A stretch of DNA of 64,000 nucleotides from assembly GCA_038230735.1 (NCBI GenBank), contig JBBRMR010000010.1, forward strand, positions 1-64,000. The letters run 5' to 3'. Below, one piece after another: positions 15,609 through 25,600 of this stretch. A model generated the notes under the pieces. That model did no database searches, was not told the origin of the DNA, and was given only the letters and a program-made list of their open reading frames with translations. Made by a program: the position numbers and the translations under genes. This DNA comes from Arcicella sp038230735 (GTDB lineage Bacteria > Bacteroidota > Bacteroidia > Cytophagales > Spirosomataceae). Within the stretch, counting starts at the first letter, position 1. The number at the start of each line of letters is the position of its first letter.

Positions 15609-17984
15609 CTACTTCTTCAAAGTCCCCTCAAACAATTTAAAAATTCGCTTGTATTCGTCCATCCAAGAGCTTGGCTCTACAAAACCGTGGTCTTCCATCG
15701 GGTAGGATGCCAATTCCCAATTATTTTTTTTCAGTTCAATTAATCGCTGTGAAAGTCGGACGGCATCTTGATAATGCACATTTACATCCACCATGCCATG
15801 ACATATCAGTAAATTGCCTTTCAAGCCATCTGCGTAGTAAATTGGCGAACTTTTATGGTAGGCAATTGAATCCGTTTGGGGTTCATTCAAAATGTTGGCG
15901 GTATAGCCATGATTGTATGTCGCCCAGTCCGTAACAGGACGCAATGCCGCCCCTGCCGCAAAGACATCGGGTTTGGTAAACATTGCCATTAGCGTAATAA
16001 AACCCCCGTAAGAACCACCATAAATTCCGATTTTCTTGGGGTCAATACCTTGACTTTCAACGAGATACTTTGCTCCGTCAATATTATCAGACAAATCTTT
16101 TCCACCCATAAAGCGATAGATACCCGTCCGCCAATCTCGCCCATAACCTGCCGAAGCACGGTAATCAATATCCAACACCGTATAACCATTATCCACCAAC
16201 ATATTATGAAACATATATTCTCTAAAATACGAACTCCACCATTTATGCACATTCTGCACATAACCCGCCCCATGCACAAAAATAACGGCTGGTTTTTTGC
16301 CCTTTTCACCCGTTCTGTTTTCGTACAAACGGGCGTAAACGGTTTCTCCATCTTCGGCTTTAAAATTCACAATTTCGGGTTCACGCCATTTGTATTCTTT
16401 GAACTGTCGGCTTTGCGATTTTGTAATTTGTGAAGGAGCGTCATTTACTACATTTTCCTGCAAATAAATCTCCCAAGGGCGATTTGAGAAAGAATTAAGA
16501 AACGCTAATTTTGTTTCATCGGGCGATAAAACTACCTGATTTGCACCCGTCATTTTGGTTAATCTTGTACGTGTACTTCCGCTCGAAGCCAATTTATAAA
16601 AATGTTGTTCGCCAAAATTTTCTTCGTTGGAAGTGATGTAAAAATGCTGTTTATCCTTTGATAATTGTACCGACTGCACCTCAAATTTACCCTTCGTGAT
16701 TTGCTTTTTAGCGGAAGAAGTTAAGTTCAGAATGTATAAATGAGAATAACCATCGGCTTCTGATTGATAATAAATCGTTTGATTATCCGCCAAGAAACCT
16801 AATATGCCCGTGCTTTGATTAAAACCAATGCCTGGTCCACCAATCCAAGCCTCATCATGCTGACGGTCAAGTAGTTGAAGTTTGCGAGTTGCCACATCCA
16901 AACGCATAATCCAGCGGTCTTTATTGTCAATACTTCTGACTACGACCACACAAAATTTCCCATCTTCCGACCAAACGGGACCGTTAATAATTACCTTCCG
17001 AGGTTCTTTTTTCTTTTGAGCGGTATCTTTTTTCACAACTGCCGTTTTCTTAACGTAATCTTTCAAAAATTCGGGTTCGTCATAAATACCTTCGATTTCT
17101 TTGGTCGAAACCTGCAAGGCGGTGTCTTTTTTGATGTCATAAACCCAAAATTCGCTCGTGGAAAGCGGCGAACCAACTTTTGTACGGGCGGGCAAGTCTT
17201 CGGTGAAACCCGATTCTGTAACGTAACTTGGTACAAAGGCACTTTTCGCTCCAACGGCGGCTTTAGTCAAGCGGTAGGTAATATACTTTTCATCGGGGCT
17301 AAGGGTTGGATTATCCACCAATTTATCTTCCGTAAAAATCTCTTTCGGACGTTTGGGCATATCCGCTTTTTGGATTCTTTCGCCCTCTTTTTTCTTATCT
17401 GACCGTTCCTTCAAAACCTCAAATAGACTCAACTGGTCTTGTTTTTGCCATTTTTCTTGGTCATTAGTTTTTGCTTCGGGCTTCTTTATTCCCGACTGAA
17501 AATTTGTCAATTGGTCAATTTCACCACTACTGATATTGAAACTAAAAAAATTACTATTTTTGGTATAAATAATCTTATCATCCTTCGCATTAAAGGTTGG
17601 ATTACTCTCATTTTCAACGGTATTCGTAATCTGCCGAATCGCCATTGTACGAACATCCATCAAATATAAATCGCCATTTTTAGCATATACTTTTCTGAAA
17701 AAATCTTTGGAATAATCCCCCTGCGAAGGCAAGGCACGCCGAGTTTGGGGAGCAACTTTAAAAGGCTTTTTATCCGCAATAGATGCCCCATAAAGCGAAT
17801 CAGCCTTATTTTTATCAGGATTCCAGTTGAAATAAATGGTCTTGCTATCCTCCGACCACACGACATTGGAAGGCAAAGCTCCCACCGTAAACTTAGGGTC
17901 TTGCATAATCTGTTCAACCGAAAGTTGAGCGGAGAGATTGAAAATTAGGGCGGAAAAAATTAAGGTTAGTAATGTTTTTTTCAT
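15609..17984 (-). CDS. Secreted S9-family prolyl oligopeptidase-like peptidase
   Basis: A 791-residue serine peptidase with a signal peptide (MKKTLLTLIFSALIFNLSAQ). The N-terminal two thirds form a beta-propeller with DPP-IV/TolB-like blades (for example NPTFNAKDDKIIYTKNS and NPTLSPDEKYITYRL). The C-terminal alpha/beta-hydrolase domain has the nucleophile in IGIYGGSYGGFITLMA, an Asp strand (LLICHGMVDVNVHYQDAVRL) and the catalytic His in YPMEDHGFVEPSSW. This order is that of dipeptidyl-peptidase IV and acylaminoacyl-peptidase relatives, which trim peptides with Pro or Ala at the second position. It would supply peptides from extracellular protein digestion, as would the S8 protease upstream. 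A terminator separates the two, so they are probably transcribed apart. Confidence 0.92.
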   Translation of the reverse strand: MKKTLLTLIFSALIFNLSAQLSVEQIMQDPKFTVGALPSNVVWSEDSKTIYFNWNPDKNKADSLYGASIADKKPFKVAPQTRRALPSQGDYSKDFFRKVYAKNGDLYLMDVRTMAIRQITNTVENESNPTFNAKDDKIIYTKNSNFFSFNISSGEIDQLTNFQSGIKKPEAKTNDQEKWQKQDQLSLFEVLKERSDKKKEGERIQKADMPKRPKEIFTEDKLVDNPTLSPDEKYITYRLTKAAVGAKSAFVPSYVTESGFTEDLPARTKVGSPLSTSEFWVYDIKKDTALQVSTKEIEGIYDEPEFLKDYVKKTAVVKKDTAQKKKEPRKVIINGPVWSEDGKFCVVVVRSIDNKDRWIMRLDVATRKLQLLDRQHDEAWIGGPGIGFNQSTGILGFLADNQTIYYQSEADGYSHLYILNLTSSAKKQITKGKFEVQSVQLSKDKQHFYITSNEENFGEQHFYKLASSGSTRTRLTKMTGANQVVLSPDETKLAFLNSFSNRPWEIYLQENVVNDAPSQITKSQSRQFKEYKWREPEIVNFKAEDGETVYARLYENRTGEKGKKPAVIFVHGAGYVQNVHKWWSSYFREYMFHNMLVDNGYTVLDIDYRASAGYGRDWRTGIYRFMGGKDLSDNIDGAKYLVESQGIDPKKIGIYGGSYGGFITLMAMFTKPDVFAAGAALRPVTDWATYNHGYTANILNEPQTDSIAYHKSSPIYYADGLKGNLLICHGMVDVNVHYQDAVRLSQRLIELKKNNWELASYPMEDHGFVEPSSWMDEYKRIFKLFEGTLKK

Positions 17985-18001
17985 GTTGTTGATTAATTAA
18001 A

Positions 18002-18029
18002 AAAGGCAAGTTCGGGTGAACCTGCCTTT
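18002..18029 (-). terminator. Terminator of the S8 peptidase gene
   Basis: Arms AAAGGCA/TGCCTTT with an inner GTTC/GAAC and a GGGT loop. On the minus strand the stem is followed by a run of T (plus-strand A run at 17997-18004). Confidence 0.7.
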
Positions 18030-18085
18030 AAAATTACTGAAAATCCTCTAAAATATCCATAGCGTATCCATAACGTATCTATAAA

Positions 18086-21000
18086 TCAATTCCCCCCAAC
18101 CACAAAAGGCACAACTTTCACCTCATTTTCCGTAGTGATTCTTACAAAAAACTTCCCTTGGTTTTGTTTTGAAACGTCAAAATCTGCCGTGTAGACTCCG
18201 TTGGGTTGGCGGCTTAGGTTTTTGCTGGTTAGGATCATGCCTAAGACATTTATGATTTCGGCTTGTACGTTTTTGGGGCGTTCTGGCGTGCGATATTCTA
18301 CTCTGAATTTATCAGTTGCAGGGTTCGGGAATATCTTGGCGGATGCTTCCGTTGAAATCTCTTCTTCAATGGCGGTTATCGTTAGAAGAAAGCCTAACGA
18401 AGTAGCCAAGCATCCATTTATATCCGTTGATTTCACAGTATAAGTCCCTGATTTTGTGGGAGATATAGAATTTGTATTTGCTCCCGCTATCAATATCCCA
18501 TCCACAAACCAAGTAGGATTTGTACCTGATGCAATACTTAATACGCTTCCACTAAACGTAATTGGAACGGAAATGGGTAACAAAACACTGGCAGTAACTG
18601 CCGATGATGTGGCATTACAAAGTCCATTATCACTCACCACCACGCTGTACGCACCCGCTTGTGAGACTTTATACGTTGCTGAGGTTGCCCCCGTAATTGC
18701 TACACCTTCTTTTAGCCATTGATAGGTATAATTTGTACCAGCGTTGGCGGTGAGGTCTTTGGGTGTTCCTTCGCAAATACTAACTTTATCCCCCGTTGGT
18801 GTGATGTTTGCTTTTGGGGCGGCTTGTGTGATGATTGGTACTTCCACTCTCGGACTCGGACAACCCAGCGATTTTACCTTCATATCGTAGGTGTAATAAT
18901 AACCCGTTTTGATAATATTACCTTGAAACAATGCTCCCGTGATACTCATTACGTTTGGAATCGTGAAGGGATGTCCTTTGATTTCTACGCCCGTTGCGGT
19001 TGCACCCGCATTGAGATTGCTCCGATAAATACTCGCTCCCTCCGAACATTCTTGCGTCAATTTATACGTTCCAGCGGCTGGAATGGGTAAATTTAGGGGT
19101 AAAACAACGCCTTGATCGTTGGCATCATCAATGAATTGGTTGCCACTATTTCGAGTTAAATTATCCGAAGTTCTGGTGGCTGCCACAGTAAAAGTAGCGG
19201 AAGAAATTGGCGTTAAATCTGAAACTCTTGTGATAGTAAAGGTGATTTTTCCCGCCGTTCCTACATAAATTCTCGCACTTTCAATTACCAGCGGGCTTTG
19301 CGTAACAATTACGGGTTCTGGACCAAAGGTTTCATAATACGTTCCTCCACCCAATTCGTATTTGGTTTTATAGCCAATCGTTCCCGCAAAATCATTTACG
19401 CCTGCAAATAACTTTGTCGTGTTGGCAGGGCGAGTGAATGAGCCACTATTTCCCGTAAAAAGCAAATTCCCATCCTTTGGAGCATCGTACCACAAAACAG
19501 GATTGTTTTCACTTGATTTTACGTTCAAAGTAGTTGCTCCTTCACATATTGCCGCCTGTGCGGAAGTGGGTACAGATGTTGCTGTAACGGTTCTGGTAAT
19601 AGTTTTTATGTTATTGGAAGGGTCTTGGTCAGCGGCTAAATTTATGCTAATTTCAAAGGTGTAATTCGTTCCCGAAACTGCATTGAACGTACCGTCTAAC
19701 AATAAGTTTGCTTCGGCAAAAGGAGCTAATGAACCTTTATAAGTACCTGTTAATGTGGCAACTACGGTAGTTTTGTTCAAAATCTTAACGGTAACTGGAA
19801 TATTTTGTTGAGCCACACTGCCCACGTTTTTCAAAGAAACCGTAACGCTACGAGCAGCACCCGAACAGAAGGCTACGGCATCGGGAGAAATTAAGTTTGT
19901 AACACTCAAATCAACCTCTGGGCGGACGTATTGAATGGAATAATCTTTGGTTGTGCCTTTATCATAAACTCCACAACTTTTGATAGCAACCGTTGAAACA
20001 TCTTCCACGGTGATAACCCGCATAAGCGTTCCGTTACCCGCTTGCAAACCCGTTGGAGCTTTGAATAATTCCGTATAAGTTACTCCCGTTTTGGCGTTGG
20101 CGGTGATCACTTTTTCAGTATTTTCATCAAAAACACCGTCGCCATTCCAATCAATAAATACGTTGGTAGTCTTGGCATTAGTATTTTTAAATCCCAATTC
20201 CAAAGCTACTTGTTGTCCAGATGAAATTTTGAAGTTATTAGTTTGTCCGCTTACTGTTACCGTATTGATATTATCTTGAAGTACCGTTGGCGTTGAAGCA
20301 CAATAAGCCGTCCCTCCTATTCCACTGATAATTAAGGCATAATCTTGTGAATTGTTTTTCAAAGTACCTTTATTACTCACTGTTAGCGTATAAACACGCC
20401 CTGGCACGGCATCGGGAATAAGGATTTGCTCAATATTATCTCTAATATTATCCCCCCGAGTTGCCACATCAGCGGGTTTGTCGGGGTTCAAGATAAAGGG
20501 TAAATAATTATTCGTTCCGTCCGAAATTCTGATGTCTAAATCATTTACCAATCTTGGCGTGCGATTATTCACATTATCCGCTGTAATTGGCAAAACTACT
20601 CCCTCTGGGTCTGTCCAACAGATAGTCGCCGTCAAAGCCCCTTTGCCCGAAGCCGTTATTTTTTGGGTAAAAGTTGCTCCATTCGCCAGATTTCTTTCAG
20701 TTAATGAATTGGTTTTATCCATATTCAAAATCACCTTGGCGGCTTTTTCCATATCCAAAAGCCCCCAACCGTAGATGTAATCAGGTCCCGCTTTACCAGC
20801 ATCAAAAGCGGTATGCAAAGCCAAACCTTTCAGCGTTGAAGCCAGCATTAATTGTCCATTATTTTGTTTGGAATAGGCTTCTTGCAATAGTAGAAGACTT
20901 CCCGAGGTTTGGGGACACGACATAGAAGTCCCACTCAAAACGGTGTAAGCCGTGGTGGAGGCATTGGAAGTTGAGAAAACATTTACGCCCACTGCCACCA

Positions 21001-22051
21001 AATCGGGCTTAATTCGTCCGTCGTCGGTGGGTCCCCAACTACTAAAACTTGAAATACTGACATCCGAAGGTTGAGCGGGGGCATTTCCACCCGTGCCAAC
21101 AACTGCCCCAACGGTTAGGATATTTTTGGCATTGGAAGTAGTGGAAAGTATATCATACCCATCACTTGCTTTGCGAGCCACATTACTGGAATCCTTCGTG
21201 GAAGTGCCTAAAAAGTAATATTTGCCATCACCAGGACCGTTATCTCCACGATTATTTCCCGCAGATTTTACAATTAAATAAAAAGGTGCGGCAACCGCAA
21301 TTTTATCCCAAGCCTGAGCATTATTATCATAAAATCCAAATTTATAATATTCCGTCTGGCTTACCGAAAGATTCCCCAACCATGACCAGCGATTGGTCGT
21401 TGAACTAAAACTCCAACCCGCAGGAAACCCGTAGGAGTGATTGGAAATGGATAAATCTTTTGCCCCCGCCGTCATTTCAGAAACATCATTACTAAAATCC
21501 CATGCCTTTAAATTTGCCCCGAATGACATTCCACGTGCTTGTGCCGATATGCCCGTAGCAATCAATGTACCCGATACGTGCGTAGCGTGAACATCAGTAG
21601 TAGTAACATTATCTTGTTGCGTAACTCGATTAACTAACTCAACGTGCGTACCAAAAACTGCTCCACCGTCCCAAATTCCCAGACGGTTTTTAACGGCATC
21701 ACCACTTCCGTTTAAAGCCAAACCCAATGAACCACCCGAATATAGTTGATTAGTGCGAGTAGTAGCCGAAGACAAAGCATTGCTTTCTGTCATCAAATAA
21801 AGAGGTTGTCCCGTTTCATCCAATCCTTGCAAACGCATAATTCTGCCATCGCCCAAATCGCTTTCAATTGCCCAACCTTTCTGTTTAGCAATTTTAACGG
21901 CTTTTTGATAATTTGTTTTATATTTTATGTCTAATTCTTGTGAAAGAATATCTAATTTTTTCTTTTGGGCATCATTATATAATTCGCTTCGTTGAGCTAA
22001 AGAAAGCATAGTCGTAAATAAGACCATGACAAGTGTAAGCAATGATTTCAT
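18086..22051 (-). CDS. Secreted S8 subtilisin-like peptidase with type IX secretion sorting domain
   Basis: A 1321-residue extracellular serine protease. A signal peptide (LVMVLFTTMLSLAQ) leads into the subtilase domain with Asp128 in LGIWDGG, His155 in DVHATHVSGT, the oxyanion Asn in VKSAGNNRG and the catalytic Ser in LSGTSMSCPQTSG. After a P-domain-like region come a GEVED-type calcium-binding repeat (DWNGDGVFDENTEKV), a CARDB-like domain (VSLKNVGSVAQQNIPVTVKIL), Ig-like repeats, and a type A T9SS sorting domain starting AKIFPNPATDKFRVEY and ending VRITTENEVKVVPFVVGG. It should cross the outer membrane by T9SS and be released or attached to the surface. A TATCTTTA box at 22084-22091 (minus) may be its -7 element. 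Confidence 0.95.
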   Translation of the reverse strand: MKSLLTLVMVLFTTMLSLAQRSELYNDAQKKKLDILSQELDIKYKTNYQKAVKIAKQKGWAIESDLGDGRIMRLQGLDETGQPLYLMTESNALSSATTRTNQLYSGGSLGLALNGSGDAVKNRLGIWDGGAVFGTHVELVNRVTQQDNVTTTDVHATHVSGTLIATGISAQARGMSFGANLKAWDFSNDVSEMTAGAKDLSISNHSYGFPAGWSFSSTTNRWSWLGNLSVSQTEYYKFGFYDNNAQAWDKIAVAAPFYLIVKSAGNNRGDNGPGDGKYYFLGTSTKDSSNVARKASDGYDILSTTSNAKNILTVGAVVGTGGNAPAQPSDVSISSFSSWGPTDDGRIKPDLVAVGVNVFSTSNASTTAYTVLSGTSMSCPQTSGSLLLLQEAYSKQNNGQLMLASTLKGLALHTAFDAGKAGPDYIYGWGLLDMEKAAKVILNMDKTNSLTERNLANGATFTQKITASGKGALTATICWTDPEGVVLPITADNVNNRTPRLVNDLDIRISDGTNNYLPFILNPDKPADVATRGDNIRDNIEQILIPDAVPGRVYTLTVSNKGTLKNNSQDYALIISGIGGTAYCASTPTVLQDNINTVTVSGQTNNFKISSGQQVALELGFKNTNAKTTNVFIDWNGDGVFDENTEKVITANAKTGVTYTELFKAPTGLQAGNGTLMRVITVEDVSTVAIKSCGVYDKGTTKDYSIQYVRPEVDLSVTNLISPDAVAFCSGAARSVTVSLKNVGSVAQQNIPVTVKILNKTTVVATLTGTYKGSLAPFAEANLLLDGTFNAVSGTNYTFEISINLAADQDPSNNIKTITRTVTATSVPTSAQAAICEGATTLNVKSSENNPVLWYDAPKDGNLLFTGNSGSFTRPANTTKLFAGVNDFAGTIGYKTKYELGGGTYYETFGPEPVIVTQSPLVIESARIYVGTAGKITFTITRVSDLTPISSATFTVAATRTSDNLTRNSGNQFIDDANDQGVVLPLNLPIPAAGTYKLTQECSEGASIYRSNLNAGATATGVEIKGHPFTIPNVMSITGALFQGNIIKTGYYYTYDMKVKSLGCPSPRVEVPIITQAAPKANITPTGDKVSICEGTPKDLTANAGTNYTYQWLKEGVAITGATSATYKVSQAGAYSVVVSDNGLCNATSSAVTASVLLPISVPITFSGSVLSIASGTNPTWFVDGILIAGANTNSISPTKSGTYTVKSTDINGCLATSLGFLLTITAIEEEISTEASAKIFPNPATDKFRVEYRTPERPKNVQAEIINVLGMILTSKNLSRQPNGVYTADFDVSKQNQGKFFVRITTENEVKVVPFVVGGN

Positions 22052-22091
22052 AAATTTTGTGATACGTTGATAAAATTGAATTATAAAGATA

Positions 22092-22672
22092 ACGAAAAAT
22101 GTATCGTGAAGTTTTGTGAGTAAAAGTTTCAGAAAGAGTTTTTAAATACAAGTACGGAGAAAGGAGGAAAAATGTTGCTTTGGGGGTTCAAATAAAACTT
22201 GTAAAAGAGAGTATTTACTGAACTTTATCAAATTAAAGTATAATTTTTAACTCTAATAAAACATAGGAAAAATGGAAAATTCTCATTCATCCAATTTCGA
22301 TAATTTCAAGCAAAAAGAGATGAAAAATTGTACGCTGGTAAATTTTTGATGGGCGAAAAGCGGCTTTCACGTCAGATTATGCCTTATTGAAGTTGGCTTT
22401 TTTTAACCATTCAAAATATAAAAAATCTGGAATAAAACCGCTGGGCATCGTTCCGCCTTTCAATGGAAATCAATTTTATCAGAATTGCCGATTCCTCTTA
22501 GAGATAGAATTCAAATCCAAAACTGGAAATTTGATTTGACAAAGTTTAATGAAGACTATCTCACCATTTAAAAAATTTCCGCCCAAATAGTTGAATATAC
22601 GTTAAAGTTTTCTGAACTTCTCCTATCAATCAACTATCTCTTTCTCGGTTTGTTAAATCGAGTATCAACCAC
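22092..22672. other. Intergenic region with a possible decayed reading frame
   Basis: This gap of about 580 bases separates the divergent S8 and macroglobulin genes. A short ATG frame at 22272 (MENSHSSNFDNF and onward) stops after 25 codons. A different frame is then open from about 22349 to 22540, reading DGRKAAFTSDYALLKLAFFN, then PLGIVPPFNGNQFYQNCRFLLEIEFKSKTGNLI. It has protein-like composition but no start and no family I recognise. It may be a relic of a broken gene; chance is also possible. Confidence 0.3.
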
Positions 22673-25600
22673 ATGAACAATTCGTTACATTTACCTCAAT
22701 TTCCCCTTTCTATCCTCGCCTTTATTTTCTTGTTTTTATCGTCATGTTCCAAATTTGGAGACGTTGCTGTGTCCAGTCGAAACTTTGAGGATGAAATACA
22801 ACTGGCTCAAAATCTGGTATTTACCTTCGACAAAGACCTTGTGCGTGAGGGCGGCCTCAACACATGGGAGGCTGAACCCTACGTTGAAATTTCACCCAAA
22901 GTGGAAGGCAAATTCAAGTGGACTGCCACCAACGAACTGATTTTCTCGCCAGCGGTTGGTTTTGAACCTGCCACGGAATATACGGCTACGCTCAATAAAT
23001 CTATTGTAAATAAATCGGAAAAGAAATATGGTGTGAGTGGCGATAAAATCACGTTTCATACGCCTTATTTAAAATTGGAAACCGTGGAATCTTACTGGAC
23101 AAAATCTCGGGATGATGGGCAAGGTTTGGCGGTTTTGAAACTCAATTTCAATTATCCCGTCAATTCACAAGAAGTGGCTAAGGGCTTAAAAATCAGTGAT
23201 TCAAATGATAAAAAATATGATTTTCAGATGAACCAGTCGGGTACATCCACCAGTGTAAGTGTTCGAGTAAAAGGACTTTCAGATGGTGATGGGAAATCTT
23301 TGAAAGTTAATTTGGACAAAGGGCTTTCAATGCCTAATTCTAAATTTGAAACGCCCGAAGAATTGACCTTGGAAACGGCTTTACCCGATATTAAAACCCT
23401 CGAAATCAACGATGTACAGCATGGTTTTGAAAATAATCAGGGTTTTGTGAAAGTTATTACCAATCAAACCATTTCAGCGGATGATTTGAGTAAAATTTAT
23501 AAAATAGAAATCAACGGAGGTACGCAAGAAGAAGTTGTTTCGGAAGTAGTGATAGAATATGACTCTTTGGGGAATCCCATTGAAAAACCTGTAGCGAAAC
23601 CAAAGGCAAAACCCGCCACGCCAACGCTTGATACGAAGGCAGAAATTACTGAAAATGGTTTCATCATTAAAGGAGATTTTAATGAAACTGATAATTACGT
23701 TTTAACGATTAATCCATCGGCAAAAGGGGTGCTTGGGGCTTCATTATCAGAGGATTATACCAAAGATTTATATTTTGGACAAATGCCCGCTTCGATTGGT
23801 TTTATCAATAAAAAAGCCTTGTATTTATCTTCCAAAGGAAATAAAAATATTGCGGTAAATATCGTCAATACGCCCAAAGTAAATGTCAGAATTGCGAAGG
23901 TTTATGAAAATAACATCTTACATTTTTTAAAGAATGGGCGTTATCAAAACTACGATAACTATAACGAAGAATCGGGTTCGTATGGCAATACTTTCGACTA
24001 CGATATTGACGAAGGCGGACAGTATTCGGATGTTATCGTGAATAAAACCGTTGAGACTGCCAACTTGGCGAAATCGAAAAATGTTCGGGCTTTGAATTTA
24101 TCTTTGCCTGAGCAAAATAATATCAAAGGAATCTACATCGTCAGCATCAATTCCAACGATGAATATTATAATCGTGCCACCAAATTAGTCAGTATTTCAG
24201 ACATTGGTTTAATCATGAAATCGTCTGAAAATGAGACGGTTGTGTTTGCCAATTCAATCAAAACTGCCGACCCAATGGGCGGTGTGGAAGTGAAATTGAT
24301 TTCTGCCAATAATCAGGTGATGCAGACCGTGAAAACGGATAGTAAAGGCATGGCAACTTTCAAGGATTTCAAGGATTCTAAGTTTACAACCGCCATGATT
24401 ACCGCCAATACCGAAGATGATTTTAATTACCTTTTCATGGATGGTTCACAGGTGGAAACTTCCCGTTTTGATGTGGAAGGAAAACGAGATAACACCTCTG
24501 GTTTTGAGGCATTTATCTACGGCGACCGTGATATTTATCGCCCTGGTGAAACGCTCCATTTCAACACCGTTATCCGTAAAGCAAATTGGGAATCCGTAGG
24601 AGAAATTCCTGTAAAAATTCGCTTGCTTTTGCCCAACGGAAAGGAGTTCAAAACCTTCAAAAAGACGACTAATGCACAGGGTGCGGTTAATATGGACGTG
24701 CCTACTGACCGTGCCTCTATCACGGGCGTATATGTGGTGGAAGTATTGAATGCCAATGATGTTTCGCTTTCGTCTCGCAATATTTCTATTGAGGAATTTA
24801 TGCCCGACCGCATCAAGGTGGACGTAAAATCGGGTAAGGAATTTTACAAAAATGGTGAAACCCTCCAAATCACGGCAACGGCACTCAATTTATTCGGTCC
24901 GCCCGCTTCAAATCGGAACTATGAAATGGAATTGAGACTGAATAGAAAACTCTTTCAACCCAAAGATTATGCGGGCTTTGTGTTTGATATTAATGACAAT
25001 ACCAATTTTGAATCAATCCCACGGCAAGGCGTTACCAACGAAAATGGTATTGCTTCCGAAGGTTTCCAAATCCCTGCCACTTATGCCGATATGGGCGTGT
25101 TGGAAGCGAAGGCTTACGTTACGGTTTTTGATGAAACGGGTCGTCCCGTGAATCGTTTGAAAGTTTTGGACATTTTTACGCAACCCGTTTTTTACGGAAT
25201 AGGAATGCCCGATACTTATTTGGGAACAAATATGCCTACGCAAATTCCGTTGGTGGCATTGAACAAGGATGGAAAACCCGTTACGGCAAAAGGAAGAGTT
25301 GAAATTGTAAGATTTGATTATCAGACCGTTATCGAAAAAAATGCCGATAATTCGATGAAATATTCTTCCAAAAAACAAACTAAAGTAGTGTATTCTCGCA
25401 CGATGAATTTTGTGAATGGCAAGGCAGATGTTTCTTACGCACCTCCCATTTCGGGCGAATATGAAGTGCGGGTACATAGCGAAGGGGCAAAATCTTGGAC
25501 GGCTCAGGGTTTTTATGCCTACGGTTTTGGCACAACTGAAAATTCTTCATTTGAGGTTAATAACGAAGGCAAAGTGGAGATGCAATTTGACAAAGAGAAA

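Noticed and set aside
16875..17402. 175-codon plus-strand frame opposite the S9 peptidase
   Set aside because: Shadow frame within a well-supported gene with intact motifs.
24446..25477. Two minus-strand frames of 140 and 154 codons opposite the macroglobulin gene
   Set aside because: Composition (His- and Arg-rich) is that of a reverse complement of coding DNA; no motifs.
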